A stretch of DNA of 64,000 bases from Steinernema hermaphroditum (lineage: Eukaryota > Nematoda > Chromadorea > Rhabditida > Steinernematidae): NCBI GenBank assembly GCA_030435675.1, contig CM059625.1, forward strand, positions 5,146,001 to 5,210,000, given 5' to 3'. Both the position numbers and the translations under genes were made by a program. Below the pieces are notes generated by a model. It was given only the letters and a program-made list of their open reading frames with translations. It was not told the DNA's origin and did no database searches. Positions 48,424 to 61,739 of this stretch are shown here, in pieces; the first letter of the stretch is position 1; every line of letters begins with the position of its first letter.

Positions 48424-51400
48424 GATTTGTTCGTCGCCGTCGTCGCCAATTCCGGATACCGAAATTACAAAAACGTTGCGTTACGCAAAAAAAACAATTA
48501 ATTATAAACGCACAAGGGCCACCCCGCACGCATACATAAATTATCATGGGGAAGGCCAAAGACTTCTTTCCCTTTCGCACGACGGAACTATGAAAAACGT
48601 ATTTCTAAAGAACTTTGTGCGAATAAAAGGCGTTCGCGCGACTTTTGCTCACACAATGCGGTTTTGGAGGTCCGGAAGCAAAAACGTAATGAATGATTTG
48701 AGTGAAAAGTAGCCAACGCTAAATCACGTTTTTGCAATAATGACCTCGTCCGACGTTGGTCTCCGAAGAGCAATAGGTCGTACCGTGAAGCGAGAGCTTC
48801 TACACGGGAATTTAAAGGAATTATCGCTTTAGCACCGCCTTGATGGAAGTGCCAATTAAAGGCATTTTTTGTTATTTTCGTGTTTCGTCAAAAAAGGAGG
48901 ATAATGCGAGCGCACAGAGAAAGCAAGTAAACAGGATGATAGGACATATTACACGCTAAGTGTCCATGCCTGGAGGAAGGAAAAAAATAATTTGAGGGAG
49001 CCAGTGAAAGGCGGAGATCAGTGGGCAAATCTCGGCATTGGAGGGCGATTCCAAGAAAGGCTAGACCCGAGTGAACGAGTAATCGCGCTAATTGTGTGCA
49101 GAAAATCGCGAATTCATTGGGCCAAAGGTTTGTGTTTGTTTCGACGCTGATTCATCTATTCATGAAGGAAGGAAAAGCGAGATTCCTAGGTGACAATGAA
49201 AGCACGAGATGACGTCTTTTTTTATGTTCACCGACAGTGTCCGTCGAAGAAAATGACTTCCAGAGCACAACAGCGTCAAAAAAAGAGCCGGAATCTGCAC
49301 GCGTGAACGCTGATTTAGACATCAAAAATTCTCAGAACCCTTTTGTTTGCGTTATTCGAAACTGGATGAATCACTTAACAAACCAAAAATGTATCCATTC
49401 CTGTCTGCACGCCCAGACTGGGCACCGCTCAGCTGAGCAGAGAAAAATTCGACCAAGTTCGACCCTTCTTTGCGTCAAAGTGAACAACAGAAATGGAAAA
49501 ATAAGAGCACAATATGTTTAGCGAAACGGAAAATGAAAGCCTATTGAGTGCTTATGAAAAGAGTACGTGCTCAAAACTTAATCGTAAACAAACGTTTCGT
49601 CAAAACCACAACGAAACGAGATCGAAAGCGGGGGATTGTACCCAGGCATCCTTAAGATTCACAATAGAAAGCTCCAACCGTCAAATATTCATATATGAGT
49701 GACTTTCCAGCTACGATTTCTGACTAACTTATGGCGGAAAGATGAAAAATCTCGCTTGCCTTCTAATCTTTAATGGATATCACAAAGATTTGCCAAAAAA
49801 GCTATTTTTACGAAGCAGGGATGTAGATTTTTACGGCGATGAAGCCACGACCTGGGGGTCACATCATTCCTCTCTTAGAAGCAATCTACCGCCGAGCTAG
49901 TGTCCTCCGCTTCTACTTTGAATGAACCTCCGCTAATATATGAGATATATTCCATGTGATGAAGATTTTCCTAGTATCTCCCGTATTTACCCTCCTTCAA
50001 GCGCAAAATTTCGATTCATGTTCATTGGCTGAACAATCGGATTTGTTGAGCCGCTCTAGTATAGCTGCAAACATGAACCCCCTCTTAAACAAATTAGGTG
50101 AGCATTGCTCATTTTCACGCAAAGAGCAGCGATGTCGTGATTCGGAGAGTGACGCTGACTGAGGTCACGCAAGTTCGCTTGGACAAAGTTACGTAAACGC
50201 GGCTGATTCCCTTAATGAATGCTTCTCAAAATAGAACACCGTTCCTTGCAACGAAACAAATGCCGATGCACGCAGTTAGATGGCGAAAAAAGCGCCTATT
50301 TCTCACTCGGTGGAAGCATCATTTGTTAGCGTCGACTTAGAACGAAGAAGATTGGAATTTCCAAGGAGCATGATCTCGTTCATGCATGATTGCGTTGGAC
50401 AAATAAAAGGACAGAGAAGAGGCGAATTATTGCCGCGTTTATAATTTACAGGAATGTCTAGAAATCATTATGGTGTTGTACCACATCACCGATAATTTCA
50501 TAGGCATTCTGAAGAGGAATGTTATCGGGTACCCTACGCACGATCCAAGCATTTTCCAAATTACTGTTTTTCCATTGGAAATCTTAGTGCTTGAATTATT
50601 AAAGCCTTTGTTTCGATAATGTTATGAAAAAAATATCCAATCATGGAAGTCGAGTAGTCTCAACTAAAAACAAAAAATAGATTTAGCGGGAAGCACTTGC
50701 TCCATGGCAGAGGCTGTCGACTGTTAAATGCTACTCAAGCTCAGCAATTACGGTTCTCATAGTGCACATAAAAGTAGGTGTTTTCCGCATGCCGCAGCCG
50801 TTTACATTCCACTGCTTACGTCAACGTCATAAAATTATTGTTTTTTATTTTCCTGAAGGCTTTTTCGGGTGGTTCCATAGTTCATAGAGCAGCACAATAA
50901 AGGATATTCGGCGATTTGAGCGCTGAATTTAACCACATCATAAAAGGTGTTTGATTGCGGCGGGGATTAAGAATCAAATATGTTCATTTTGTGGCCACTG
51001 TGCAGCATATCATGGACTGAAGTGTTGAGCCGAGCGACAAAGAGGCAAAGATGCATAAGTCGGCATTATCTTCCGAATGGGATTAGCTACACGATCGCAG
51101 ATGACCAAGTAAGGGTGCAAGACAGGTTTAGTACAGGTATGGAGCGTGTCATGCCTTTCTGGTGTGCATTTAAGTGTGAATGCCCATTGTTAGAAATTAA
51201 CATTATCCAGCACCTCGGTCTCGGATATCAGGTCACCTTCAGTAAGTGAAATCGCTCATTCGATACCCAGGAGTAGCAACAGTCTTTCTAAAGAACCATC
51301 TCACTTATTTCCGTTTTCTCCGAAATTGCACATACAACTGTTGGGTAGTAGTCCCCCTCGAGCGTCTAGACTGACTAGACGCCCTTTTGTGACTACGATT

Positions 51401-52053
51401 TTACATATATGGGATGTGATTGTTGATGGAGATGAATCCCTCTAGACCGGTCGTTCCAACATCTCAACATTCTTGAAGTAAGCTCTACCTTTCACTCCAG
51501 TTCGAATCAAACCAGAACCCTGATGATCGACAATCAACTTACTCCATTCAAAATCAAAATTCGATCGAGGAAGCTGCATGCGGTGTTTGAATTCGGTGTT
51601 TGATCGCTTTTAACTCAGCTGTTGCTTCGCCATCTGATCTATGAAAATAACTTGCATTGTTTCTCCTAAATTACCCGGCTTTTTGCTGCAGAAAGCGGCG
51701 AGTTTCCCTTAAAAGCCCGGTCATGCATCACAATCTCCTGCAATTTCCGCACTTCTCCCCGCACTTACTCCAGCGCTGTTGCTGGAAATGACATCGGCTG
51801 CACAGCCTCGGAAGCAGCACAACTTTCAACGACGTTCCGCCAAACTATTAATCATGAATATTGAAGAAGATGAAATTCTGGGAACTTGTAATTCTTAAAA
51901 TTGTTGTTGTCCTTCGCGGCGCTCAACGGCGCGATTCTCGAGGGAGCAAACAAAAAAGGGCGAAAGTTTACGTTTGAAGTGTTCGAAAATGAAAAGGAGA
52001 CCTTGAAACGGGCGACGCTTTTCTAAATCCGTAAATTGGTGTCTCACGGCGAC
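48424..52053. other. Gene-poor interval upstream of the six-cysteine gene
   Basis: Contains the globin 2 promoter. A 94-codon frame at 49237-49521 (+) is polar and mildly protein-like but unspliced and unrecognised. Nothing else is supported. Confidence 0.45.
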
Positions 52054-53483
52054 ATGATGAGAGGTTGCAACGCGAAGCGCAAAGTCGCCGATTTCGCGAT
52101 CGGCAGTAGCATTCACGATTTTGTCACTCCGATGCTAAGTGCTTTTCACTACTCACAGTCGGGAGTTTACGAGCTGCAGCTCAAGAATCGCTATGGCTAC
52201 CGTAACGCCTGGGCCACGATCTGCTTTGCCACAGCTGTATTCTCCACTTTACTTTTGATCTGCACCCTGTTGGGCCTGTTGCTCGTGTACAGCAATGAAA
52301 GGAAACAAAACGGCGTCGTCGAAGGACGTGCCGACATGGATGTCCATGCTACCTACAATCGGCCTAATGACCAATGGATTTTATCCGGACAACTTCTGAA
52401 CAAAATATGGTAAGTATTGGCCTCTACTGGATAAAGTACGGCTTGGCCAACACCTTGAAATTCTATGTGCTTTCTCAAACAGCCCTTAATCTTCGTAAAA
52501 AATTATAAAAAAATTTAAATTTGCGGTCTAGCCTAATGGCGCCTATAAGTGCTCATCAGATATGCAAGCGATTCGATTTAGTTAGAGCTATAAAAGGACT
52601 TCAGATTATGTCGAAGATAAAGACATTGACGTGTCCAACGACTTTTTTAAAAAGCGCCCGTTAATTGAAGATTTCGTAGCTAGCATTTGGTCCTATTTAT
52701 CAAACAGATAGCAGCCATTATAAGCTATTAATGCTCATCACCCGGAGCCATGAATAAGAAAATGGTCGGAGTGGAGTTGTTGCAAAGAAGAATTACGCTC
52801 ATCGTGAAAGTATTTAATAATTAAAATAATTATTCTTGCATAAAATGTGCCACATTGCAAGTTTAATTTAAAAAGCAAGAATTTGGACTTAGTGACTGCG
52901 CTTGCATGGGTGGCCAGAAAACATCAACAAAGAGCAGAGAACATTACGGCAGTTGCAAATAGTGGACCGAAAGAGCGCAATGCTGTAAAGCAGATGCTCT
53001 GCCTACCGCTCCGCTAATTGTCGGACGGAAAGTCAATTCCGGAAGAACAAACCCGCTGATCACTGACCAACTGAATCAGGTGTTACTTGTGTTCAAAATG
53101 CTATTTGACACAATTACCGAAAACCAAAGGTTAACCATATTAGACATGTTCTTTGATTTTCCAGGTTTGCACAACTGGAAACCCCGCTGAGTGAACGCGA
53201 TGTGTCCGTTCGGCATCCGGCCAGAAGATGTTCACGTACCTGGGTCTTCGAAGTCAGCGATCGCTGCAGACATGATGGCGAGTGCACGGACGACGACCTC
53301 GTCTACTGCCGCGACAGATGTCAACGAGCCAGATCCTACTGCTCCGTTTTTGGACGTCGCTACTCGGACGACTGGTCAAGTCTCGTCGAAGGTAGGCTGG
53401 CGCGAAACAGGGACAGCTTACAGCTGCGGGTAATAACAGCGAAAAAGACCGAGCGTGGACTTCTTTCTGCTTTTGCCGCGTGA
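52054..53483 (+). CDS. Single-pass membrane protein with a six-cysteine C-terminal domain, unrecognised
   Basis: Two exons: 52054-52409 and 53165-53483, joined in phase at a tryptophan codon across a 755-nt intron with GTAAGT and TTTCCAG borders (675 nt, 224 aa). The first about 55 residues are polar and basic (MMRGCNAKRKV start), followed by one strong hydrophobic helix (ATAVFSTLLLICTLLGLLLV) near residue 65-85 and the basic flank NERKQN. The region after the helix contains a compact block with cysteines spaced C-x11-C-x5-C-x7-C-x3-C-x6-C, suggesting three disulphides and an extracellular or luminal domain (type II topology). No family recognised. A donor-like GAAG|GTAGGC inside exon 2 (about 53392) means the last about 30 residues could be replaced by a further exon. 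A 5'-UTR ATG choice is also open. Confidence 0.55.
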
Positions 53484-55432
53484 ACGCTGGATTAATTAGC
53501 TGCCGAGGGGCCGGTTCTCCATCGGGGTCCGGAGCCCCAAGTCCGTCCTTCCGGAAGGCGAGTCCAAACGAAACTTTCGCTGAGTGCAATGAACCAAATG
53601 GGAAAATGACCGCGTCGATCAGCTAATATGTCTCAGCACGTCTCAAAAAGAAAAAAGACCACTTGTCTGGACCAACCTCTCTTTGACTCTTAATTCTCTT
53701 TTGTCCTTTTGGGTTTTTTTTTTGAGTTCGATCAAAGTCCAGTAGAAGAGAAAGGCGTGAAATTGGAAATGCACTTAAGTCTGGAGGAAGAAACGTTTTC
53801 CGGTTAAGGAGCGGCTTGAATTAATCATGAGCAAAGGTTGCAGAGAAGAATAGAGGCTCAATTCTAAAACGGAGATGTGGGTGGATCTCGACGAAAACAA
53901 CATTAGGACGATATGAGAATGAAGATGCAGGGGCCGAGATGAATTTTGACAACTTATTTATACGTTCGGCCGCCTTCGCACATGACGGAAATGTCATAAA
54001 TTCCAAACAAAGAAGCAAGTTCACTGTTTTTCCAAAGGTTAACATTATTCGTCAAGTGAAAAACAATGTTACATGCCGCAGCATAAATCAGTTTTTATGA
54101 GAGTTCACGATCTGCCCTAAGATGCTTCAAGGTCAATCGCAAAAACATCGCTGGTTGCTTAAAATATTTCAGGGTTCGTGTTCAACATACACCAAGTGAC
54201 TCACGTCGGAATATTCACGAAAGGATTTCCATTAATTCAGCTTCAATTTAACATCACGCGATCGGCCATTTGGCAAAGATTTTACAGCTCTTTCTAGATT
54301 AAAATGTGCTCTAGAAGCGAAGCAATTGGTTCGTCAAAAATGTTAATTGTGAAGGCAGAGGAATTTATGTTATTTTCCCCAAATAGAACTTTATGGAGCG
54401 TTCACGAAGTGGAATGTTTGTAGGCTCTCTCGAAAATTCTTCAGAGAATTGGAGTACTTTTATAAACACTATTGGAGTACACAGTCCGTCTTCTATTTGA
54501 GGGTATTTGAACGTTTGAACGGGTCTACTTCTGGGTACCTAGCGAAAATGGCCGTTTCAGACAATGTCCAGGTCACTTTTTTAGTGATATTTTGTGAATT
54601 CCGTTGTCATGTATTCACAGAAAGTTGTGATCATACTTCCGCACTGCAAATTGTTAGAAACAGGCCTATAGAAGTTGGCTAAGAACAGAAATGATAAAAT
54701 TGATGTGAGAAATGATCTTCACTCTTGCAGAAAATAGAACTTAATACTTATCCTAAATGATCGTTTGCTATCTTTCGAGGAGGCTACCAAATTCGCGCAT
54801 CTCGAAGGGTCTTGAATTTACCTATTGTTGTTCAGAAAGCGGCTCTTTATGGAGAACAGAAAGAGGGCGCCGCTACTACCAGAACATCGAAATCAACAAA
54901 ATGAAATGGGACATGCCAGGAGCCAAATTACAAGGCGAGCAATTAGCGATCTGAACAATGTACTTTAATTTTTGCACGGCGGACAAATAGCTAGTTCTGT
55001 AGCCTTCCTAATAAGCTCGGTTATTATGCGAATTTCAAAAAGGAAGTGTAATGTGTTAGGAAAAGAGGAAGAGTTCTTTCTCTGCAAAAAGTACATAGAA
55101 CTGGGCAGTAAATCATCCCCTGCTAAACCTAGTAATTTATTAAGGGCTTTTTGAGCTCAGGTCACATAACGAGAGCAATTGTCGGGGCAGAGGACGAGAC
55201 GGACTTAAGCTCTCCACTGGCGTCTGACAAAGGAATGCCCCCAAAAAAGCAACATTTAACAACAATGGCAGTGAACGCTGGGGCGAATAGAATTTCCGCT
55301 ACACCGAGAACGTCCTTTGTCTAGAGATTATCAAATTTCGGATAACCCATCGTCCACTCGGGAATTCCCCTAGGGGACTGAGGGATCAGCGCTGTTGCGT
55401 CTAGTGACTCATAAATTCCCATCTTTTTCCAG
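53484..55432. other. Gene-poor interval
   Basis: No gene recognised, but it should include the missing 5' exon(s) of the 55.4 kb gene. Short frames at 54449-54682, 54757-54954 and 54972-55154 (+) are candidates; none joins convincingly. Confidence 0.35.
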
Positions 55433-56123
55433 TTACTTGGAGCGCAACGGGTCGTCTCACTTTAATTGCCATCTACAACTCAACTTCCAGCTGCGTTCTC
55501 AAACAGCTCTTCGTGACAGAAGATCATCGATTCGTAGCAAGCAGGAGAACGTACACATGCCCGTTTGATCATTCACCCAATCAAATAAAGGTTACCGCAA
55601 TTTGGCCGCGTATTTTCAGAATTAACAGTACACTTCAGGCAGTTATCGGAGACGACAGCCGGACAGTCGATTGGCTCGCCTGGACACTAGCAGTAAACAG
55701 TCATGTGTCCCTATTCGCGAACGCTCCAGCGCACAACTTTAGCGTTTCCTACCGGGTGGGTGCAGTCATTAGCATAAACTCATTATTGTATGCACTTAAT
55801 TCACCGCCTTCTGTCTCCCCCTCACTAAAATAAAGCATTATTTTTAGCTCAAGTTCAACGCGATAAACATTTTGGGCATAGCGGCAAACCAGCACCAAGA
55901 CCATTCGGCACAGATCGTATTCGGAGAGCACGGAAACAGCAATTTGTGGCTTGTAAAAACTGAGAGGAAGAAAATGAACCTAAAGTCGCGGCCGAAGCTA
56001 CCGGAAGATTGCGAACCGTTTGCGATGGAAAAGGACAAGAATGAGTCAGTGCAAATTCTGTGCCGAAATGTGAAGAACGAAGCCAATCAGTTCTTTGTGT
56101 TACATCTTAATAAAACAATATAA
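55433..56123 (+). CDS. Unrecognised protein, last two exons
   Basis: Exon 55433-55755 follows a good acceptor (TTTTTCCAG) and ends at CGG|GTGGGT. It joins in phase 0 with exon 55848-56123, which follows TTTTTAG and ends in TAA. The combined frame (about 199 codons) alternates short hydrophobic and polar stretches like an extracellular beta-sandwich (GRLTLIAIYNSTSSCV, AWTLAVNSHVSLF, NLWLVKTERKK), with several N-glycosylation sequons (NST, NSTL, NES, NFS) and four or five cysteines. I do not recognise the family. The frame starts in phase 1, so one or more upstream exons, probably with a signal peptide, are missing. Evidence is splice-site fit plus composition. Confidence 0.5.
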
Positions 56124-57565
56124 TGCCTAATTGGAGCACTAGAGCCGACGACATCAGATTCTTTGAACGCCTTCATGGTTCCGCAAAGGCTGCTCAAAAT
56201 ATCTTATATTTATTGCGGTGATCCTTAGACTGCGCATGTTCACAGCGATACATTGAACAGACACAAAGCGAAGTGAGCTAGACGAATGAGACGAAACTTC
56301 GAAACCGATACCCAGTCGAGAGGATTATAATTTTTAAATTTAGTCTCCCAGACTCCACTTGCAAAGCTCCCGTATCAATAATTTGCAACAACCCAGTGAA
56401 CTACTATTTGAACTAGGACTTTTACTTTGGAATATTGCACAGCCACACGGCTATGATGATCAAAAATGAGCAACAAAACCGTTTCTTTACCTCGATTTCT
56501 GAGTGAAGCCACATGTGGAATGTGGAAGACGGATGGAAATTCGGCACAATAGCTTTGGCGAAACGCCTTTGACATGCACAGTCCCATAGTAGCGGCCAAC
56601 TTCGTCGTTTACGTTCTAAGTGCCGGCTTGTGTTGGAAACGCTTATCGGCAATTATTATAAATCTGATTTAATTTGTTTGGGAATAAAGTTCACCGCCTT
56701 AAACCTTTACGGAGTATATGACAATTTCGTAGTTAGAAACCATAATTGTCAGCCGTAGCCATCCCGTTTGATCTCGAAAAGGCGGGCAGTTCCTGCAAAA
56801 TAACATAGCCTGTTAATCCGTGAAAAATTTGTGCAATTTATAAGCCAAATGTTACAATTGTGGTTCCTACTTTATATCTGGCTTATCTCTGCAACTCTAT
56901 TTACAAAATCCAAAGCTTGTAGCCTCAGTTTGTTTATCGTCACTTTGGCATCACTCAATTTAATGAACGCCGCACTCTGTTTGGCTGAGCTGTGCTTTTA
57001 ATTATCCATGTTCCCTCTCTATAACATTGTTATTCCTCTGTACACTGCACCCTTCCGTTTACGTATTGTCGCCTGACCCTTGTCGTGCTCGTGCGGCGCG
57101 ACAAGCAAATGTCCCTTTTATTAATAGAATTACGACTGTGCCGCCTCCGTGATACACGCATCTCGAGCCTCAAGCGTCGAAGGTGTCCGCGCTGCCACGC
57201 CACACACTACCTTAGTTGTGTTTATCCTTTCCCACGTTGCTTTGCATCATGCACCGGCATCTTCTTTGGCGTCATCAAGCGAGCGCCACCATATGCAAGC
57301 AGTATTCTTCTCTTCTCCTTGATACCAATGAACACGTCTTGTTCGACGAGCTGTCTCCACAAGCCTTCTCTCGTCTATTTGGTAAACATTGTGCGCAAAA
57401 CAAGTGATGTTTATGGTTTTCTAAAAAGAGACCCACGCACATACAACAAAGCTGTTGTCGAGGAGTTCCCACAACGAATGACCTGAACGCCATCTTCGCC
57501 GATGTTGTCTTATCAGTAAGTGACTCAACCGATGTGCACAACGGCAGAGTCCATTGCGGTACGCG
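56124..57565. other. Intergenic stretch upstream of WASH1
   Basis: Short frames at 56375-56652 (-) and 57085-57541 (both strands) have no family resemblance. An acceptor-like GGCAG at about 57548 lies just before the WASH1 start and suggests an upstream exon or trans-splice site. Confidence 0.45.
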
Positions 57566-59660
57566 ATGGACGTCTGCGGCGATCCACAGGTGGTTCGTCT
57601 GGTCGGCTGTGACGGAAATCGTGAAGATGCCGTTGCCGAAATCGTCAAGTCGACTCGCGAGACGATGGCCATAGCCGATGCGATCTTCAATCGCGTTCAG
57701 AGTCGGCTTGATGCGTGCACGAATCGTATTCGGTCAATCACTAAGCGGGCAGATGAGGCAGCTGTGAAGATCAATGCCATCCAAACGGTGAGATCATTGG
57801 TATACCGATTAGCGTTGCATTGATTATCCTTACAGATAGAGAAGTCTATTTGTTTTGTTTCGCCTGCTCGATTTCCGCACGAAGTCATCGAGAAGGAAGA
57901 ATCTCTGTTCGTCTCGCAAGTAGCGAAACTTCCACAATCTATGTCCATAGACACTGCCAACGACGACTTGTCGAGAATTCGATTGCCTAGTGATGACATC
58001 AAGACGATCATCAAAAATAAGAGTCGATGCTGCCATATTTCCAAAGTGAAGCGCAACACATTCAAGAAGCTGGTGCCTGAAGGAAGACATGGCGTGCCGC
58101 TGAATATTAGTTCTGTTTCTGATCTGCTGATTTACAACTCGTCGGTTAGTGCGTACGGCACCAAGGAGTCGGTAGATCCACTGGACAATTCCGGAATGCG
58201 AATTAAGGTTTCTACCAAGAAGGTGAGTTGGTGATCTACTTTAGATTTAAGCTAATGCACCCTGTTAGCCACCTAAACACTGACTACTTCAGAAAGTTCA
58301 TAGAGAATGTCGTTCTGCTAGTAGAGAAACAAAATCTTTCTGTTTTGCAGTATTTCGTGGGCGTTTCTTTTTGTGAGCAAACTTTTTTTAGCTACTACTG
58401 GACAAGCTTTTTCCTAGAACAAAATAATAAGCGAATGTATGGAGAGATAGGCTCAAGCAATTCGCCAGATTTTCTTAGAACTCAATTATCAGTGTGTGGT
58501 TGTCTTTCGAGAGGGAGATCTCTCAGTGAGAGCCGAATATAACTATCATGCATGCTCATTGTTCCGACATTTTCAAACAGTTACTCCTATAACATGAATC
58601 CACACCGTTTTTCAGGACTTAGAAAACGAGCTAGACGTCCTAACCGCCGAAGACTCCGTTCTCACGTCGAACACGATCCCCATGGACGATGCGGACGATC
58701 CGCTGATGTATAAACCAGAGATAGGTGCCTTGGCTGATTTTGATTTCCCTGATGTGCTACCGCATCTATCAGGTGTGTATATCGCCGGTGTTTGCATGAT
58801 CATATCTTCGTTTTAGGCATTGCCACAGATGTTTCCTTCGTTATTCCGGTGGCAGGAATGTCAAATAACATTCTGGGCCACAGAAATCAGAGCGATCCGA
58901 ATTGCAGCGCAACAACGCTCAGTCAGACGATATCGACTAGCCCGTCTATGTCGATCACTGGATCGGAACGAACAACAGAATCGTCTGTGGACTTGAGGCC
59001 TAATGGACATCAAAACGGAAGAAATGACGCAAACGAATTCAACGTCCCCCCATCGCCAGTCTGTGCTCCTCAAGCATCGGCTCCAGCCCCACCACCCCCA
59101 CCTCCACCGCCGCCTGCACCTGTGCCACACGCCTCAAACGGGCTGCCTTCTTCTAACGGACCGTCAGTCGCTCCACCGGCTCCCCCACCACCTCCACCAG
59201 GTCCACCCCCTCCACCCGCGCCTCCTCCACCTCCAGCAACTTCCCCCTCATCAACGTCAAAACTCCCAGCCGGGACCGATGCTCGATCGAACCTCTTGGA
59301 GGCCATACGCGCCGCTGGTGGCACGAAGGGGGCGAATCTGAAGAAGGTACAACCGAATGCAGAGAGGAATGAGGAGAAGGCTGCTAGCACAGGAAAATCG
59401 GCTCCAGCGGGAGGAGGCGACCTGATGTCGTCGCTGCAAAAAGCGCTCGAGCTTCGCCGTAGAGGTACGTTTACACACTTCATATCTGGGCTAAATAAAT
59501 CATTGCAGGAATATCTGGTCGAAAAACTGAACAAGAAGACAGGAAAACCAAAAAGCCGGCAGCTTCAAGTGCGTTGGCGCGGATCAGCGAACTCATTCCG
59601 CCTCCCCCCACAAAGGGAAGTGATTCGGAAGGAAGTGCTACGGATGATGACTGGAAATAA
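57566..59660 (+). CDS. WASH1: WASH complex subunit 1
   Basis: Five exons: 57566-57787, 57836-58222, 58616-58772, 58817-59464 and 59509-59660 (1566 nt, 521 aa). WASH1 activates the Arp2/3 complex on endosomes, driving actin branching for retromer-dependent sorting. The N-terminal WAHD1-like part has DAIFNRVQSRLDACTNRI and SPARFPHEV. A middle block reads YNSSVSAYGTKESVDPL, then LADFDFPDVLPHLSGIATDV. A long poly-proline segment (about 59075-59240) binds profilin. The C-terminal VCA comprises SNLLEAIRAAGG (actin-binding W), LMSSLQKALELRRRGI (central) and SATDDDWK (acidic, tryptophan end). The order and spacing match WASH and not WAVE or N-WASP. The start ATG at 57566 is the best guess; a spliced upstream exon with a few more residues is possible. 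AATAAA at 59748-59753 is the likely poly(A) signal. Confidence 0.93.
59075..59245 (+). repeat. Poly-proline coding tract in WASH1
   Basis: Runs of CCN codons interrupted by Ala, Ser, Gly and a short Asn-rich spacer; imperfect repeats of the type PPPPPP plus A/G. Typical profilin/SH3 ligand region of WASH proteins. Confidence 0.85.
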
Positions 59661-59747
59661 TTCATATTTTCGGGTTACTTATGCTGCAATTCTGTGATGT
59701 AGCTATTTTACTTAACTACTGTGCAATTTTCGGGTAATCAAATCTTA

Positions 59748-59753
59748 AATAAA
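59748..59753 (+). promoter_or_regulatory. Poly(A) signal AATAAA of WASH1
   Basis: It lies 88 nt downstream of the WASH1 stop codon in an AT-rich context. Confidence 0.65.
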
Positions 59754-61739
59754 TTCTATTTGCTCATTCACAGCATTTCGTGTGGGCAACTCTTTATGCG
59801 TCTCATCACTCAAGTCATGACTCCTCGCCCTTTGACTAGTGTGCAATCGTGAATCCATCCTGCGGTGACTAATCTAAAACACTCAAATGCGGCTGTTCCC
59901 TTTCCATCACCGCACTCTGTTTCCACCGTACTTGTTTTGTTTATCCCCATTCCAAATGGATATTGCATGGAAAAAGCCTTTCGGCAATCTCGTCACACTG
60001 TTCTCTGACGTAGGAAATGATATTTAATTATGTATTGCCTTGAATTCTTTGTATGCTCGGCGCTTCAGGCATGAGCCACCCACGAGTAGCTCAGACGCGT
60101 TTGCTCATAACACCACTAAATCAGGTTGTTGATACTTGAGTGGAATGACGATTTCGTAACATGTTAGTGCATCGAATATGATAATTTGGCGCTCCTCCAA
60201 GAGCAGATGTTTAGTGGCATGAATTCTGTCCTTTGTGTTGATCATAAGTGTGCCTGAAAAAAGAAGTCGACTTCTGCTAGTTTGAGGCGTGGTGATATGC
60301 TTTTTTATAATAACAGAGCATTCTGTGGTGATGTCACTGAAAGGTCGCCATTAAGGCTATGTTTAGAGAGTTTTCTGCCTCGGTAAAGTGACATCATTAG
60401 GGATGTTTTTCCCCGAGTTTTCAGAATAATTTCCGCTGACGTCACACGACGCCCTCTAATTTTAGCGCTCCTTCATCATCAGCTCCCTCTAGGGGACGTT
60501 TCATATGCAATGATTCTCTAATTTCTAGACTTTGCAAGCTCAGACAGTCTCCAAATTGTCCCACGTCACCTTTTGTGGGCACACCATAGCATTACGATTT
60601 TCGCTATCGTCATGAGGGCACCAAACGATAAGATGCTGGGAAATCAGCGAGCAAGAACAGCACTAGCTTTTCTAATCTGCTACTAATCCTCCTATTCTAT
60701 TGCCAGAAGAGGAAAAGTCTGCCCAAAATTTGTAGAATCGGCCCATTTGCTTTTTATTTGTTTGCTCGGTCTACCCAAAAAAAACCCATAATGCTTAAGA
60801 ACGAGCGCCTCGTTGATTCTACTGCAAATAGTGGCGATATCTTGTAGGCTTTCTTTCCTAGAGCCCCTCTAAAATCCTCTTACATAAATCAAGTTTAAGT
60901 GGATTTCCTTATGCGCGCTGACTAGCCGCTGCCGCTAGTGACCACTCACTCATTGAGATAAAAGACTTTGAGGGGTTATCTATTAACAGAGCTGCTCCAT
61001 CCAGATAAAAATCAATTTCTCTTGCGACACCCGTGCACTTTGCCTCCCACGGAGAAACCGAATCACTGTTTAGACACTGATATTGGGGTGGCGAATCCTC
61101 GCGTCCGCTTGCCCTTATCGCGCTCCGCGTAAACATTCCAAACTGTTTCGTTGAGTGACAAAAAAGACAGAAATTTATTAAATCGAGCGAGATGAGTTTT
61201 TGTGCCCGCTAGTGCAGTTGAAGAGTGAGTGGAACGGACCAACCAGTCGGCGAGTAGGCGTCACCGCTTTGCAAACGTCACATGTTCGTCTGCCGCAACA
61301 GCAGCAGAAACTCTCCTTTTCGCGCATGAGTTCACAGATTGTGCTTTGCGCGCGCAATCACTCTGTTTATTTGCGACGATCAAAAATCGGGCGACAGTGC
61401 ACAGTAAAACCCGAACTGTGTTTACAGCTGTGCCTTTGTCACAAAAACACCCTTTTCCTCATCACAACTATTTTTGTTTTCCGGGCAAATCCTTCTGCAA
61501 CCGTGACCACTTCGTCACTTGCGATTAGTGGCTGACACTCTTGCTGCTGCTACTGCTATTGGCCCGAGAAGGGATTGAAACCGCTGAATTGCGGAACATC
61601 GATTTTGCCTTTGCCTGAACTGATCATCGTTTGCGCGTTCCTCAACTGTACTATTGTTGTCGCTTACTCAGATCTTGGGTGATTCAATCCTGTCCTCGCA
61701 GTTTGTCGCCGCGTTAGGATGCAACAACGGTGACGGAAT
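59754..61739. other. Intergenic stretch upstream of the sorting nexin
   Basis: No gene recognised. Short frames at 60909-61136 and 61200-61535 are unsupported. The promoter of the sorting nexin is expected in the last few hundred bases. Confidence 0.45.

Noticed and set aside
59003..59534. Glycine-rich and histidine/proline-rich frames opposite or shifted from WASH1
   Set aside because: They mirror the poly-proline coding tract of WASH1 in other frames.
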